Below, piece by piece: positions 45,211 to 58,022 of a stretch of DNA of 64,000 bases. Each line of letters begins with the position of its first letter. Positions within the stretch are counted from its first letter, which is position 1. The notes under the pieces were generated by a model. It had not been told where the DNA came from and did not search any database. It was given only the letters and a program-made list of their open reading frames with translations. The position numbers and the translations under genes are program-made. This DNA comes from Terebella lapidaria. Lineage: Eukaryota > Annelida > Polychaeta > Terebellida > Terebellidae. Where the stretch lies: assembly GCA_949152475.1 (NCBI GenBank), contig OX424562.1, positions 19,406,209 to 19,470,208 on the forward strand, given 5' to 3'.

Positions 45211-45459
45211 TAAACAATACAGTAGAATTTACGCTGAGAACATTCAACCAAGAAATCATCTCGAAACGTGCTTCTATGCAGTATTTTCATCAGTTTATGC
45301 TCACGTGATGTAATTTCACTTCATCCGGACAAAAAAAGCTGACAACGGACGGAATAAATCGGACAAGGTGTGTACACGCTCTTGAATTAACTGATGACGG
45401 ATGCGGATACGGATGCGGATGCGGATGGTGAAAATCGGACAGGTGTGTGCCCGCCTTAA

Positions 45460-46140
45460 CTCTTGATCGCAATACGTTTTCATATCAAAACATAAAATAA
45501 AAAATAAAACGTCAGAAAAAATTGAGATTTTGATGAAAATGGCCAAAAATTTCACATTTTCAGGCATTTGGGTTTGAAATGACACAATTCCAAAATTTCT
45601 GTTTATGAATTCGCAATGTCGTATTAATGATTTTTTCTTTAAAAGAGATGAAATCTGAAAATAATCAAACAATTTCGAATTGAGGACCTGCCAACCTATG
45701 CCATGTGTGCGATATTTGCGAATTCGTCTTGTCCAATTCTACTAGGTTTATATGTTTGTTCAAAGTATTTGTGTGTGTATGCACGAAGTTTACCACAATT
45801 TTCACGAACTAATTTGAAACACACATAACAATCGGATGGCACAAATGAGCGGTAACAAAACATGATTAGTAATTGTTCATTGTATTTAAGCGACTAAAAT
45901 AAAGTCCGAAGGATATTGATCGAAGTAATTATTGATAATTAAAAACCATTGGCTCTTGTCATTCTTTGTTCACATGATAACTTGTATTCTAGTTTAAGTT
46001 GCAATTGAATAAAAACAGAACAACTACAATATGGCCAAAAGTGATGTGTTTGAACGGTGCAGAAAAAAAGGAAACAGTAACAACGAGACAATCAGAGATT
46101 GCAGACCCTCGCCCTTCAGATTTAGTCACTAAAATTAGGC
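45460..46140. other. No gene recognised
   Basis: AT-rich with short ORFs only. Confidence 0.35.
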
Positions 46141-47340
46141 GATAATTGAGAGTTTTGGTCTTAAGACCATCGGTTGTACCATCGATTGGGAATTGGCCAA
46201 AGAAGAATACAAAAATAGGTTGAAGATTTAATATTGATTAGAACCGGAGTTATAGCCAATTATGTGATTTTCTTTTTTCGGTTGCCATGGCAACCATTTT
46301 CTGAGCCACTACCATAGCACTCCAGCCCTATAAATTTCAAATCGATCGGACCGTTTGCCTTTGAGTTATGAGCGCAGACATTTGCACTGAAACGTCGCTG
46401 GCCAAAAATAACCGAAATCGTGACCCCCAATTTTTCGACATCGGGCGATAATAGAGAGTTTTCTTCGTACGACCATCGGTCGTGCACCAAACGATCGGCA
46501 GTTGGTCAAAGAAAAATACAAAAATAGTTGGAAAAATTAATATCAAGTAAAACCGGAGTTAGAGCCAATGATGTGAATTTCTTTTTTTTCCGTTGCCATG
46601 GCAACCGTTTCCATCAGATTTTGGTAAAATTTTAAAGGGACTGAGCCACCTCCATAGCACTCTTGCCCTATAAGTTTCAAATCGATTGGACGGTTTGCCT
46701 CTGAGTCATGAGGCAAGTAAAACCGGAGTTAGAGCCAATGATGTGAATTTCTTTTTTTCCGTTGCCATGGCAACCGTTTCCATCAGATTTTGGTAAAATT
46801 TTAAAGGGACTGAGCCACCTCCATAGCACTCTTGCCCTATAAGTTTCAAATCGATTGGACGGTTTGCCTCTGAGTCATGAGCGCGGACATTTGCACTGAA
46901 ACGTCGCTGGCCAAAAAAATTCGAAACCGTGACCCCCAATTTCGACATCGGGCGATAATAGAGAGTTTTGGTCATACGACCACGGGCCATATATCAGATG
47001 ATCAGGAATTGGCCATAGAAAAATACAAAATTAGTTAGAAAAAACTATCTTGATTAGAACCGAAGTTATGGTCAATTATTGATTTTTACATTTTCCGTTG
47101 CCATGGCAACAGTTTTTGTCCGATTTTGACCAGATTCGAGGAGGACCCAGCCACTGAGATACCGCTTCATCCTTATCAGTTTCATGTTGATCGGACCATT
47201 CTCCTTTGAGATATGCGCGCGGACAGACAGACAGACAGACAGACAAACAAACAAACACACAAACAAACAGACATACAAACGGACAGACCCAATTGCAATA
47301 CCCTCGCCCCCCTACGGGGCGAGGGTAGGCGAGGGTAAAT
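46141..47340. repeat. Tandem repeat-derived element with RFX X-box palindromes and a hairpin terminus
   Basis: About three diverged units of roughly 310-340 bp, one partly re-duplicated (46546-46712 versus 46713-46880). Each has AACCGGAGTTA-AGCCAAT, then a T-rich run, then GTTGCCATGGCAAC (46281, 46592, 46761 and 47097). The right end is a CAGA-type microsatellite (47222-47290) followed by the hairpin ACCCTCGCCCCC / GGGGCGAGGGT (47299-47327). The same terminus type at 37500-37605 shows that this is a dispersed family. Confidence 0.75.
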
Positions 47341-49104
47341 ATTGATAATTCCTGTTAGGAAAGGGTGTCGCAACAAAAATACTTCCTGATATGAGAAGAA
47401 AAAGAGCCCCACACATTTCGCGCCAAAATATATCTGGTCTTGCCCTGCAGACATGTAGCACCGTTGCCAGTAGAGCGCTGGTATCTAAGGTAGTATTGGC
47501 CTGCACAAAATCTGGTCAGTGCGTTATCTAACGTTTATCTCATCGTCGCGGAGCTAAATTCGTGCTGCAAAGTTCGCGATTAGTTCGGGTTCAGTTGAAT
47601 GAACTTTCTTCTCGCGAATTATCTGTGGAAAATCAATTAATCAAGCAAATAAACAGAACGTTTCACGGTAATTATAACTGGCGGTTAGAGGGGTTTCTAC
47701 TGATTATATTAATGTCAGGTGTTTATTTAGTTGAGCGGTTTAAAGTTACCGATGAGTAAATTAGATTTATAATATTCTCCAGTCACGGACTGTTGTTGGC
47801 GCATTTATTTAATCCGACAAACCAAATGTTCTCATTAAACAGAAGTGGCATATATCTGAAGAACAAATGGTACGAAATTAGCATGAAATCCGAACAATGT
47901 TCAACGCGATCACGTTTCGCTGCATAGTAAATATACAATACATACATAAATTTGTTCAAGGGGGTGATTTGGGGTTAGATTCATCCGCTTTTTTCGGGCG
48001 AATATTTTTAAAAAAACATTTCGAGAGTTAAAATGTTTTTGCCGCATCTTGAATTTTCACTTTTCAAAAGGTGTAAATAAAATCAGCTTATTTTATTCAC
48101 ACGGTTCAATTTTGGACTTGGACCACATTTTGGACCACTGTCGAATGGCCGGAAAATAGCAAACTATGTGAATTTGGGAGAACTTCAAAAATAAATAACG
48201 ACGGTTCCTCATATGTAAATAGGCTAATAATCGCCAGTCGGGTTATCCCCCGGACATACATACCAGCCCTGGTCAGCAATGTGGAGATAAGATCTATTGG
48301 CACATAATTGTGTTTGGCTAAGGCATGGATTTTCGCAGGAATTTTTGGTATACATAAGATTACCCAAGAACGAGAATTGCTGTCGGGAGTAGAAATAACA
48401 TTACCCGTATAATATCATTGGGGCTGATCAGTATATAGTCAACAGCTATTTAGTCCAAGCGATTCTAAGATCTTCGATACCCAATATTACTACGAGTTAG
48501 AATATTTCGAAACATATTGAAACAATAATGTACATATTTATTTACATCAAAATCTTACAAAAATTCCACTTATTACAACATTGACGGAACAACAATGTAT
48601 GATACTAGTACATCTTTTTTGAACACTACACATCGACCTGAATATATACAATTGTGAACCCGTCAGAACGATATAAATCGGCTTAATTTTGTACAGAATA
48701 CTGTATATCGTTTCCTCAGCGAACTATCGGCTCAATAATATATGTTCAACTATTATTAATTATGTTATTATATTTGATTTCTATGTAGTTATATCCTTTA
48801 TATTTTCACTTACGAGCAAATAATTAAACTATATACAGTTTCAGAATAAATATTCAGTAAAAATATGAATATGAAAGTAATGAAACGGTCAACACGAGAA
48901 ACTAAAAAGGTTACTTTCAGCAACTCATTGTAATCCGGAGTGTCCTTGTCAACAGCGAAACAACAAAAATTCCTTCAAATTAATACGGTATATATCCATA
49001 ACGATATTCGCCTCTCGTCTTTACTGGCATGTGGTTCTTGCATTTTTACAGTTATCCAAAGTAAAATATCCGACTGTATTCATAGAAACATTCGCACGCA
49101 CTGC
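47341..49104. other. No gene recognised; 3' flank of the second GPCR gene
   Basis: AT-rich, short ORFs only. The lower part must contain the 3' untranslated region of the minus-strand GPCR gene. Confidence 0.4.
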
Positions 49105-50313
49105 TCAGCCAATGACGGACTTGGCCTTGGCTCGGATAGAGGGCTCGAAGTACCAAACGATAGGGCTGAGTCCGAGACTGGCGTACCCCAGCCACAGGAA
49201 TAGAGTCCAGAGAGTGGGGTCCACGCAGATCTTGTGACCGCAGAAGGGGACCACGAGGCTCGTCACGTAGAACGGAGCCCAGCACGCCACGGCCACCACG
49301 TTGGCGACGAGGACGACGCGAAGGGACGACTTGAGCTCCCGGCGGTCGTAGTCGAGTTCGCTGGAGACGAGAAGCATGTCGGCCGCGTGGCTCCGCTGTG
49401 ATAGCGGGGTGTCGCACCGCGTCGGCGGTTCGGAGTCCGCCGTGAGCACTGAGGCAACGGAGCCGAAGGCCTCGTTCGCCTTGGCGAGGCGCCGCCCGAG
49501 GTCAGGTGTGTACCCCGGGGTGTAGCAGTGGTATGCGTCAAGCCCCGCGGCTTGCGTGGAGGCAGGGCTGCCTCGGAGGCGGACGAAGACGAGCGTAGCG
49601 GAGGCGGTGATCGTCAGCGATGCCGGGACGAAGTAGATGACGAAAGCGAGCACGAAGGCTGTCTCCATGGACATATCGATGGCGCATACGTCGTCAATGA
49701 GCGCGTGCTGCGTGCGCATGACGAGCGTGACGACGAGGGCGCAACAAAAGGACACGAGCCACACGGCGAAGACTCCCATCCCCGTGAACCAACGGTCTCG
49801 TGTGGCGTCCGTCTCCTTGTAAAAACTAGACGCGCGTACGGACCTTAAGTACCGCTCCACCGTGACGGCGAGATGTCCCCAAAAGTAGAGAGACACGAGG
49901 GCGATATGCGCGGGTCTCCACCACTGACAGAGCGCGGGTCCCAGAGTCCATCCCCCGTGGTGCTCGGTGACCATCTCGATCGGGATGACGAGGAGGGCCA
50001 TGAGGGTCTCCCCCACGGACAGACTGACGAGCAGCCAGTGAAGGGGCCGGTGTTTCTTACCGCTGTGTGGGTAGCCGGGCTTCCTCCCGAGGATCCAGAG
50101 GAGGACCACGTGGAGACAGATGCTCCAGACGATCAGGATCGCGCCGAAGACGAGGACAGCCGTGCGTCCGGACTGCGACACCATCTCAGCGTTTGCGGAC
50201 TTGTTCTCGCCCAGTACGGTCCAGTATTCCGACCAGGGCGCGTCTGGATCCCAGTGGAACACCTCCCCGTAGTCAGGATCATTAAAAGCTTCCCCATCGG
50301 GCATTTCATCCAT
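49105..50313 (-). CDS. Class A-like GPCR, intronless, unusual signature residues
   Basis: 402 codons in one exon. Seven membrane spans are evident: TM1 about residues 48-75, TM2 with SLSVGE, TM3 with Cys 3.25 and VERY (ERY in place of DRY), TM4 with AVWLVSF, TM5 with FVPAS, TM6 with CWAPF (CWxP intact), and TM7 with GLSPIVWY, so NPxxY reads SPIVWY. The second-loop Cys (DDVCAI) can pair with Cys 3.25. Position 3.32 is His, not Asp, which argues against an amine receptor. TM1 has His where Asn 1.50 is usual, and TM2 has Glu at 2.50. The third intracellular loop is long (about 75 residues) and the C-tail is very short. The start at 50313 gives an acidic 45-residue N-terminus with one NKS sequon. 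Ligand unknown. GC-rich compared with its flanks. Confidence 0.87.
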   Translation of the reverse strand: MDEMPDGEAFNDPDYGEVFHWDPDAPWSEYWTVLGENKSANAEMVSQSGRTAVLVFGAILIVWSICLHVVLLWILGRKPGYPHSGKKHRPLHWLLVSLSVGETLMALLVIPIEMVTEHHGGWTLGPALCQWWRPAHIALVSLYFWGHLAVTVERYLRSVRASSFYKETDATRDRWFTGMGVFAVWLVSFCCALVVTLVMRTQHALIDDVCAIDMSMETAFVLAFVIYFVPASLTITASATLVFVRLRGSPASTQAAGLDAYHCYTPGYTPDLGRRLAKANEAFGSVASVLTADSEPPTRCDTPLSQRSHAADMLLVSSELDYDRRELKSSLRVVLVANVVAVACWAPFYVTSLVVPFCGHKICVDPTLWTLFLWLGYASLGLSPIVWYFEPSIRAKAKSVIG

Positions 50314-51239
50314 TCTTTTCGGCGATTGTCTGATCTTTTCAAAAGAGAAAAGGCGTTACAATAATAGCCAGGTAGTACCCCTGTATCAGAGATCGGTTCT
50401 CCAGCGAACGCCGCGCGTTGATGTAATAAATATCGTCGATGTTTTGACGGCGAGGCGTGTTGGGTTAACGATGTGTAACAATAGCCAAGGTCCGGAGTCG
50501 GCTTGCTACCTCGAGAAAGTGTGATATCCTGGGGGCAAACACACGGCAAGCACGGGTGCTAGACACTGTAATCTACATCAAATAACAGGCCGTTACATAG
50601 TCTATTGACAAACCGTGTTCTTTTCTTCTACCTTCATCCGCGGAGTGACCGCCCAAAGCTACTTATACAATGCCAACGATTAAATCCTAATGTGTTTTTT
50701 CTTGACCCATGTCCTTTAAGCTGATTCCTGGTTATTAGTCCAACGTTTTTGCTTCACACACTCTCTCTCTATGTTACTTTCTTCTCCGTTTTGCTACATG
50801 CAATTTGCTTCCACTCCGGTGCAAATGAACCGTGTTATTGGCACCAATTCCAAGTTAACCTTTGCAGGTATCAGCTGGGTTCCTGCACCTCGGCACTAAA
50901 CTTCTCATGCACCCAAGTCCCGGGACCATCTGTTGACACGAGCACTTTGCAAGCGGTCTGACTCCTGAGCCTCTTGGAATCACGGAACTTTGCGGGATTT
51001 CCCGAACCTCGGGGAAAGATCACAGAAGTCCTCAACGCCGTCCCAGTCTATTTTACCGCATGTACTGTTGGCAACTTCTCGCTGCCAATACCAGGAAAAT
51101 GTTTGTCTGCAAACAAATTTTCAGTCCTGCAAAGAGTATCCTACATCACAGGATGTTCCACCACGAAACTTTCCCCCTCTACATGAGATTCCGCCTGGCG
51201 TGGTAGCTCCAGTATTAGAGGTGCTCTGCCTCCCTATAG
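50314..51239. other. 5' flank of the second GPCR gene, nothing else recognised
   Basis: Promoter and 5' untranslated sequence for the minus-strand GPCR should lie at the left end. No clear core motif seen. Confidence 0.35.
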
Positions 51240-51379
51240 CTGCAAGCAAGGTGCCTGTCACAGTCGCAGCTTGCGGTGGAGGACTCCCACCCGTTTACTG
51301 ACCGGCCTCAGCTTGTGGGCGGCAACCAGGGCCGCTATATATCACGCGGTTGACTCCGGGGGTCACCCTTTGAGTTGCA

Positions 51380-51545
51380 GGTCTCCTTGGACCTCCGTTC
51401 GCTCCAAGCTAAGGGTCGACGTCGGATGTTTTAACCGGCGGGCGGGCGACCGGGTGGGCGCCAGGCTGGGCTCCTGGAACTTCACTAGCTGCATGGGGAA
51501 AGAGAGAAAAAGTGCAGGTGAAGAGGGAATTGTTAATTTGTTTTC
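51380..51545 (+). repeat. Possible LINE 5' remnant
   Basis: The frame RSKLRVDVG...ARLGSWNFTSCMGK recalls the start of the endonuclease domain of several LINE families (LGSWNV-SL-GK). It is short and ends at a stop soon after, so this is only a weak call. Confidence 0.3.
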
Positions 51546-54500
51546 GTCTTAGGGTCGAGAAACATGTGTGCCACACACGTACATGTATACAAGAGTGGCG
51601 ATGGACAGATGGACCGGAGATTCTGTCTGATAAAGTTTTGTTAAATAGATTAGACATTCCGAAAAATTTTACAATATTAAAATTTTTAGCAGAAATATTT
51701 TTTTTTTACATTTAATGCTTTCGTCATAGCGGCAAGAAATACAGCAATAATAGTTGGAACACAAATTAATATCTAAATTAGTTAGGAAAATCAATACAGC
51801 TGTCGGAAATATCTGGAAATGAATTTAACCGAACGCTGCAATATGCATTTACAATAAATAAAGAATATAATTAGGCATAATTTAAATAGCTAAATTGAGC
51901 ATAATACTTTTCATTTATTAACATGTTATTTTTTGAGGTTCTTTTTCTAACAACACTTCTTTGTTTCACCGCCTGCCATGATTTTGCGAAGATAATGACG
52001 CCGAAAACGACCCAATTTAAAAATCGTCAAATTGATAATCTTTGTCAACACGAGTTCGATGAGGGGTTATCGATCTTACAGATTACAATGTGATAATGAA
52101 AAACACATTGCTATTTCCAATCAGGGGTAGGATTAACTGGACGTGTTTACGACCTGGTGGTTATTTTATAGATATCAACACACATGACATGGATTAGTGG
52201 AGGCGATTTTCCCCGAAAACAACACCGGATTTTTTCCCGCTAAACGATCAACTTTTCACTCGCACTGCCCCCGCACATGCAGCGATCAAGAGGATTATTA
52301 CAATAAATAGTCCCCTGTCGAAATCTGCGACCACCGATCGGGAAGCATCCCTGACCAGCGAGTTTATTAACGGGATAAGGCGATGCCGCGAGGGATTATG
52401 TCCTTTTTAATCCCCTACCATCTACCGATATCACCCGAAAATGAGAGCGACCTGACGGGAGAAGATCGAGTGACCCAGGCCGCGTGTTTCAACGGCGGCC
52501 CCGACCGAATTCCAAGGCCTTTGATCTCGAGCTGCGGTCGGGGTCGCTCGATCAACCCGCGCGTTGATCTGCACGGGTGGTCCCCTCTGTAGATTGGAGA
52601 TGTTGTACTCATGTACCCGATACCTTTTCTCCCCGCTTCCGATGTTTTCCAATCGCTTACCTATCTCAGTGATCCGCTCGATGTCAATCATGAACCGGGT
52701 AATGACGCGTAAAAATCCAGAGAATCTGTTGATCCAAGGCGGGTATTAGCCGTGGCCGACGACAGTTTTTATCGACACTCAGCGCGAAGTGGAATCTTTC
52801 CAACGTGTTTACAATCGAATAACGACTTCGTTCGCCCTAAAGTTCCCATGGCTGGTGGGTGATTGAAGGTGTAAAAGTGGGCAGAACGGGGCGGGACAGA
52901 CATCACCGGCAAGTCCAAAGCTATCAGTCACCAAAGGTAATCACCACTTTTAAAAGTAGCTTAGAAAAAAGTAACTAGCTTATGGGTAGTTACAGGTTGC
53001 TTTTGTTACTGAGCCGTTGTCGTTAATAAACCAAAACGGCCGCTCGCTTCTCAGTCGTAAAGTCAACGAAAAGAGAACGTATTTTATCGAGAGACACCAG
53101 AGTTGAAAAGGTAATTGGACGTCATAGTGGGCTCCATGACATGTGCTAGCGACAAAATAGACGGTCGTTTTAACGCCAATCGCTGGACCTTTGACTGGTA
53201 TCGTATTTTATCCTTCTTTCACGGAGGTGGACCTCGAATTTTCACAGGAGCTCCACCTCGAGAAAGCCGGTCATTAATAATTTTGACCTCACAGGACGAC
53301 GGCGGGAAAAGCACAGACCAACGGAGGTGCTTGTTAGCGAAATCATTTCGAGCCTCGATTGTCAAGAAATGGCCGGATTTGTTTTCAGCCCCCTTTATAT
53401 TTCGGTCGACTTGAGCATCCTATTCTGGGGTACATTATCACCAAATTCTGGTCTATCAAATGGAATTGAATGGCAAATTCAAACGAACGAGCTCGGGTTA
53501 ACACCAGGTGATTATTCAAAGTTTAGGTGTCGTTGACAGTTTTAATGGTTCTCGTTTATTTGACTCTCGAAACTCTCGAAGAATTGAAAATGGCGAAAAA
53601 AACTTCGTATACACTTTTGGAAAACAGGGCAAATATGTCTTGTAGACAATAAAGTTTGCATCAGATGTTTACTGCACATTGCCTCAAAGTTATGTGACAT
53701 ACACTAAGATGTCTCAAGGATGCCACACTAAAAATTAAGCGTTCGACTGAGAGCAGTCACATACAACATCGAAAATTAAAACTCGTAGGCCAACATAACC
53801 TGTAAATACTTGGACCTCGATTGAAATAAGCAATCCTGGTACACAAATAACACGAGAAGAAATAACACGAGAATACTTGCACACACATACATGTATGTGT
53901 GTAATGATGACTATATATATATATACATGTATAATTTTGTTTCCTCATTAGAAATGCATGAACTTTGCATTCTGCTTATGGATTATGCCCAGCGAATGTT
54001 TCCCGAGAAATTATCTTCGAGATTTTGAAGTTTAATGTTTCAAAATATGTACATTTATAAAGGATAGAAAAACAGTTTTTCATTATCAACTCGTATCGGG
54101 AACATAAATATAGAATGAGCAATTCACAACCACTAGTGGGTTTCACTTGTGCGCAGCTACTCCAATGATATGTCATGTATGTGATTATTCATAGGTAAAT
54201 TTCTTGTTTCAAAATTTCGAGTGTTTATCAACGTTTCAACCTTTCCCAAGGTTTTGGTAGTCACAATGGGACCATCCAAACTATTTTTGTTCTAGGTCAT
54301 GTAAATGAAAATTGCCATATTTTCCAGAATTTTAAGTTGCATCACCGCAAATACCACTTTCACAAAACCCACTATTTTATACACACCTTGAACTTGGCGG
54401 AACGAAATTGCTCTCGAAGCGAAACATTTGAGACTATTTCCGTAATATTACCATGAAAAGTCTGTCCTATTTCCTTGGCATGTGTTGCTGTTTTCCTGAG

Positions 54501-57173
54501 CAGGGCTTCCCTGGAAGTTGTACATCCGGATCCACTATAGACGAGTGTGTTAGGAGAGAAAACAAAGCACTACTTTCAGAACAATAGAACAGATGGGACT
54601 CGCTATGCGGGGCGTAGGAATATCAGCGTGAGGGATCGAACTTCAGTTCACCGTGTCAACAGAAGGCCACACCAGATGGACTCGAAATTGTGTCCGTTCA
54701 ACATGATGGAAATATCATTTATACTGACATTTGGATTTAGTAATGCAAGAAAGGTTTCCTGTTTGGTATTACCGTGGAAGTTTTTGTTTTGTTTATGTGT
54801 ATTCGAAGATTGTTTTCTTTTGTGTCTTGTTTTGCAGAATTTCATGACATTTTCCCACCAGCTATAATATCCACAATCAGAGATCAAGTGTTCAAGGAAA
54901 AATATTCGGAGCAACCAAATATAGAAACTGAAGGACAGAAGCCTATATTTATACACAATCCCCTGTGAATGAAAACGATGCACAAACATTGAAATAATTC
55001 CTACTCAAACATTACAAAGGATCAATGTGTTTCTGTAAGATAGGGGAGTATACAAATTTTACATCATGGCGGTGATTTGCTGTGTGGTACACAGATGTTT
55101 CACTGTTTATTCAAACCACCTTTCGGTCAATATTTGAGCGTTGTTTTTCATGTCTTCTCCATTCTGTAAACTTTTGTCCAAGTCGATGTTTTACGATGTT
55201 TGGTGAAAAGATTTCATTTTTTTCCTCCTCTACATGAACATGTATGCATATATCAATTCCCCGCGTGGTCATGCAGCAAGGGCAAGTCGCTAGGTTTCTA
55301 CCATATTACACTCGGATACAATAAGCCTACGTTAGGAGACATGCCACACACATCGCAGCCCCGACGAGTGAGACGCTGGCCCCACATCGTTGTCACGCGG
55401 CCAACTAGCGTTTGATTTATGTACATTTGGCCCCAACGACGAAAATTCCGTGTCCCCGACGTCGAAAATTTTTATTTCACTCTTCAACGACCGTGGTCTT
55501 TTGTCAAACTCATTAAGCGAATGATAGATGTGGTCCATTAATTTCGCCGTGCAATTAAGTGGACCGACTTTAAAGTCGAGTAAATGTCATGTCCGCTGCT
55601 GTCGCGCTGTTAACTATAGAATGGCACCCTGTTTTGTACGCATCTCATTTTCCTTATTATTGTGGCTTGTGTTTTTGCAAGCAAAAGAACTGTTACAGAT
55701 ATTCCTGGACTTAGACAAATTAAAAATAATATTTCTGTCTTCTTATCATTCTGGTAATGGTGTTTATCCCGTATGTAAAATTACAAAGCAAAATGGCGGT
55801 GTCTTATAGAGCTCTACGCTTGGAAACATGGTTATCTATAATATAATATGCAAATGAGGCTTCTGTTGGGTGACATTCGATGGCAGGGATGAATTATGAC
55901 TGTGTCTGACAAAAGTTAAATAGGTACATTATGCGTATTCAAATCGTGTGAACAGGAAGCATTGTTACAAATGAAAGGTGATCTTATCTTAATCAGCTTA
56001 TCAATTTCAATCAAAAATACAGTTCTGATGTACAATAAATCATCTTAGACTAGCTCTGTTACGATATCATTGGAGGTAGGTTAGTGAAGTTTTGTCAAAT
56101 TTAAAAGCATTCATTTCAAATGATTTCTAAAATTTGATTTTTATTTATATCATTTACACGTAACGTGCAAGTGGAGTATATTATAATAAACGGATACGAA
56201 TGTACGAACCTCTATTTAATCAAATATTATCATTAGAAAAGACAGAGGAAATGTACATGCATTTTTCTTCGCGCGACTAAAGAATACTGAATGAAACCAG
56301 AATCTGGACAAACTGCGTATATTATCGGTACTATCAGCGTGTGAGCCCACGGCTAGTACAAGAATACGGTATCATTAGTTCAACAATCTTAGTTTCAGTT
56401 TTTGTTCGTGTCTGCAGCCAATAGAAACAAGTGAGATTCGACATCGATACACGACAAATTACCCAGATAAGCGAAAAGTAGTGCGGCGTAGGAATACACG
56501 CGGGATCCAGAGGCGTAGGGATATGTCGGCCGCTTATCTGATAGTGAGCACTTAGAGCTAATAAAGAGATTCGACAGTTTGTTTACCGGGTTTCGAGTGT
56601 TCAAGAGGTTAGTTTTCCGAAGTAGCAGAATAATTTTATTGGAAACTTATCGTGCTGAAGAAAAAAGATCCACTTTGAAGTTTACTTCATGGGGTTTCAA
56701 GTGAATTGTTAGGATATGTGTTGCTTTCCGGGCGTGTGCTTATTCGATCAGGGAAAATGTTGTCTTTGGCAAAGTGGCTATATCTCGAGCTGAGAGGAAA
56801 GGTTTTCCAAAAGCAAATTAAATAATCAGATTCTATTAACACATTTAACTCAAAACATTTCTTGTTTTGCGTTATAGTTTAATGTGATACATAAATTACA
56901 TTTCGAAATATTCTTTGTTGAACATTTGAAAGTTGACTACATGTCTTTTGTAATCCAATATACGAATTGACAGATAAAATCATAAGACGTTGATGATGTT
57001 TATTGTACATGTACACAGAACACTTTGCCAAGTTTGTTCGTGATTTTTGGCACGATTTTCATTCACAAAACCCATCACAGTCGCTATCAATGAGGCATTC
57101 GGAGCCCCCCCCCCCCCATCCATACACAGTTCATACACCCAAAACAGAATATATATGCAAGTAGACAAGCTCA
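51546..57173. other. Long intergenic stretch without a recognised gene
   Basis: Mostly AT-rich. A GC-richer island at about 52380-52760 has overlapping short frames on both strands, and another at 53100-53540. I could not link either to a protein. A poly-C run is at 57107-57117. No RNA gene seen. Confidence 0.4.
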
Positions 57174-58022
57174 TCACTTGTCTAAACATTCAATGACTGT
57201 CAATTTCTGGAAGAAAGCAGTATTTTCCCAGGTGAAGGGGTATATCCGAAGTCCCGTCACATTCCTGGACGTTTCCATGGCAACGTACCCGTCCTGGCGC
57301 GACACAGGCAGGATCTGGACATACATAATTTTGTCTAGCTATAGTTGACACATAATACATGAATGGAACGTGTTTTATATTTCGCTTTGATTTTAAAATC
57401 GATGGGTACTGACGAGTTTCCCACCTTCCTCTGCCCCGTGGGGGCGGACAGTGGCTGCCAATCCGTCGTGCCGGGCTCCTGCATCTCCATCCACACCTCC
57501 GTGATGTCCGTCTGCAAAATATCAGTGAAAATTGCATTTTATTCACACATAACTGCACTGCGACGAATTGAATTACGAATTAAACAATTATACATGACAA
57601 ATTAAACTAAGTTCACATTAAACATATTTTGAAAGGACAAATTATATATACTTCTCATCATTAGAAGTCAATTTCAAGACCGCCATGAGAACACCCAAGC
57701 TACATTCTCTTAAGATAACCTTTCACTCAAGGTCAAAGGCTCCTAGCATCCCCGCCACTGACCTGGTCGCCAAGGACGACACCGGTCGCGCGCGTGTTGT
57801 GGCTGAGGACGACCTCAAGGCAGTATCGGTCGTTCTCCCAGCGGTCGGTTGACCTGTCTGGAAGCGGGAGGGGAGTCAAGGCAGGCCTCGGGACCTCGGG
57901 CCGGCTATATACCGTCTCCAGGTAACTCACGTGGCGACCCTCGTCCGTCCAGAACACGAAAGTGCCGTCCGTGTACGGATGCGTCATCAGGCAGGTATCT
58001 ATCCAGGAAGGAACGTATTGTT
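57174..58022 (-). other. Discoidin-like module, exons 3 to 5
   Basis: Three small exons encode the C-terminal domain, whereas everything between signal and domain is one 4-kb exon. The exon 3 to 4 and 4 to 5 borders are phase 0, and the border into exon 3 is phase 1. F5/8C domains bind glycans, lipids or collagen at cell surfaces. The two Cys expected at the domain edges may be DTCLMT and VIECLDK. Confidence 0.6.

Larger units (their letters stand above)
39710..45456. mobile_element. PIF/Harbinger-like DNA transposon, defunct, with later insertions
   Basis: Termini AGGCGGGAACACACCTGTCC (39710) and the inverse of AGGCGGGCACACACCTGTCC (ending 45456) continue into matching (GCATCC)-type sequence, and both are flanked by TAA (39707-39709 and 45457-45459), the 3-bp target typical of PIF/Harbinger. 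Two coding remnants fit the family: a Myb/SANT (MADF)-like piece on the plus strand (about 40096-40230, duplicated at 42099-42233) and the start of a transposase on the minus strand near 45000-45210. A LINE and a hAT-like MITE are inserted, and a tandem duplication further enlarged it. Confidence 0.8.

Noticed and set aside
50749-50961. 70-codon ORF with a hydrophobic start resembling a signal peptide
   Set aside because: No poly(A) signal, no family features and no conserved cysteine pattern; it is most likely a chance frame.
52661-52725. Possible 65-bp minus-strand exon (ITRFMIDIERITEI) with a GTAAGC donor
   Set aside because: The donor looks good, but the acceptor has a weak pyrimidine tract, no neighbouring exon could be found, and the resemblance to an ABC-transporter segment was too loose.
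54547-54968. Overlapping hydrophobic short ORFs on both strands
   Set aside because: No motif, no splice context and no similarity; AT-rich composition explains them.
57276-57289. X-box-like GTTTCCATGGCAAC near the last exon of the secreted protein gene
   Set aside because: It lies within coding sequence of exon 5 and differs from the perfect palindrome; a chance match is likely.
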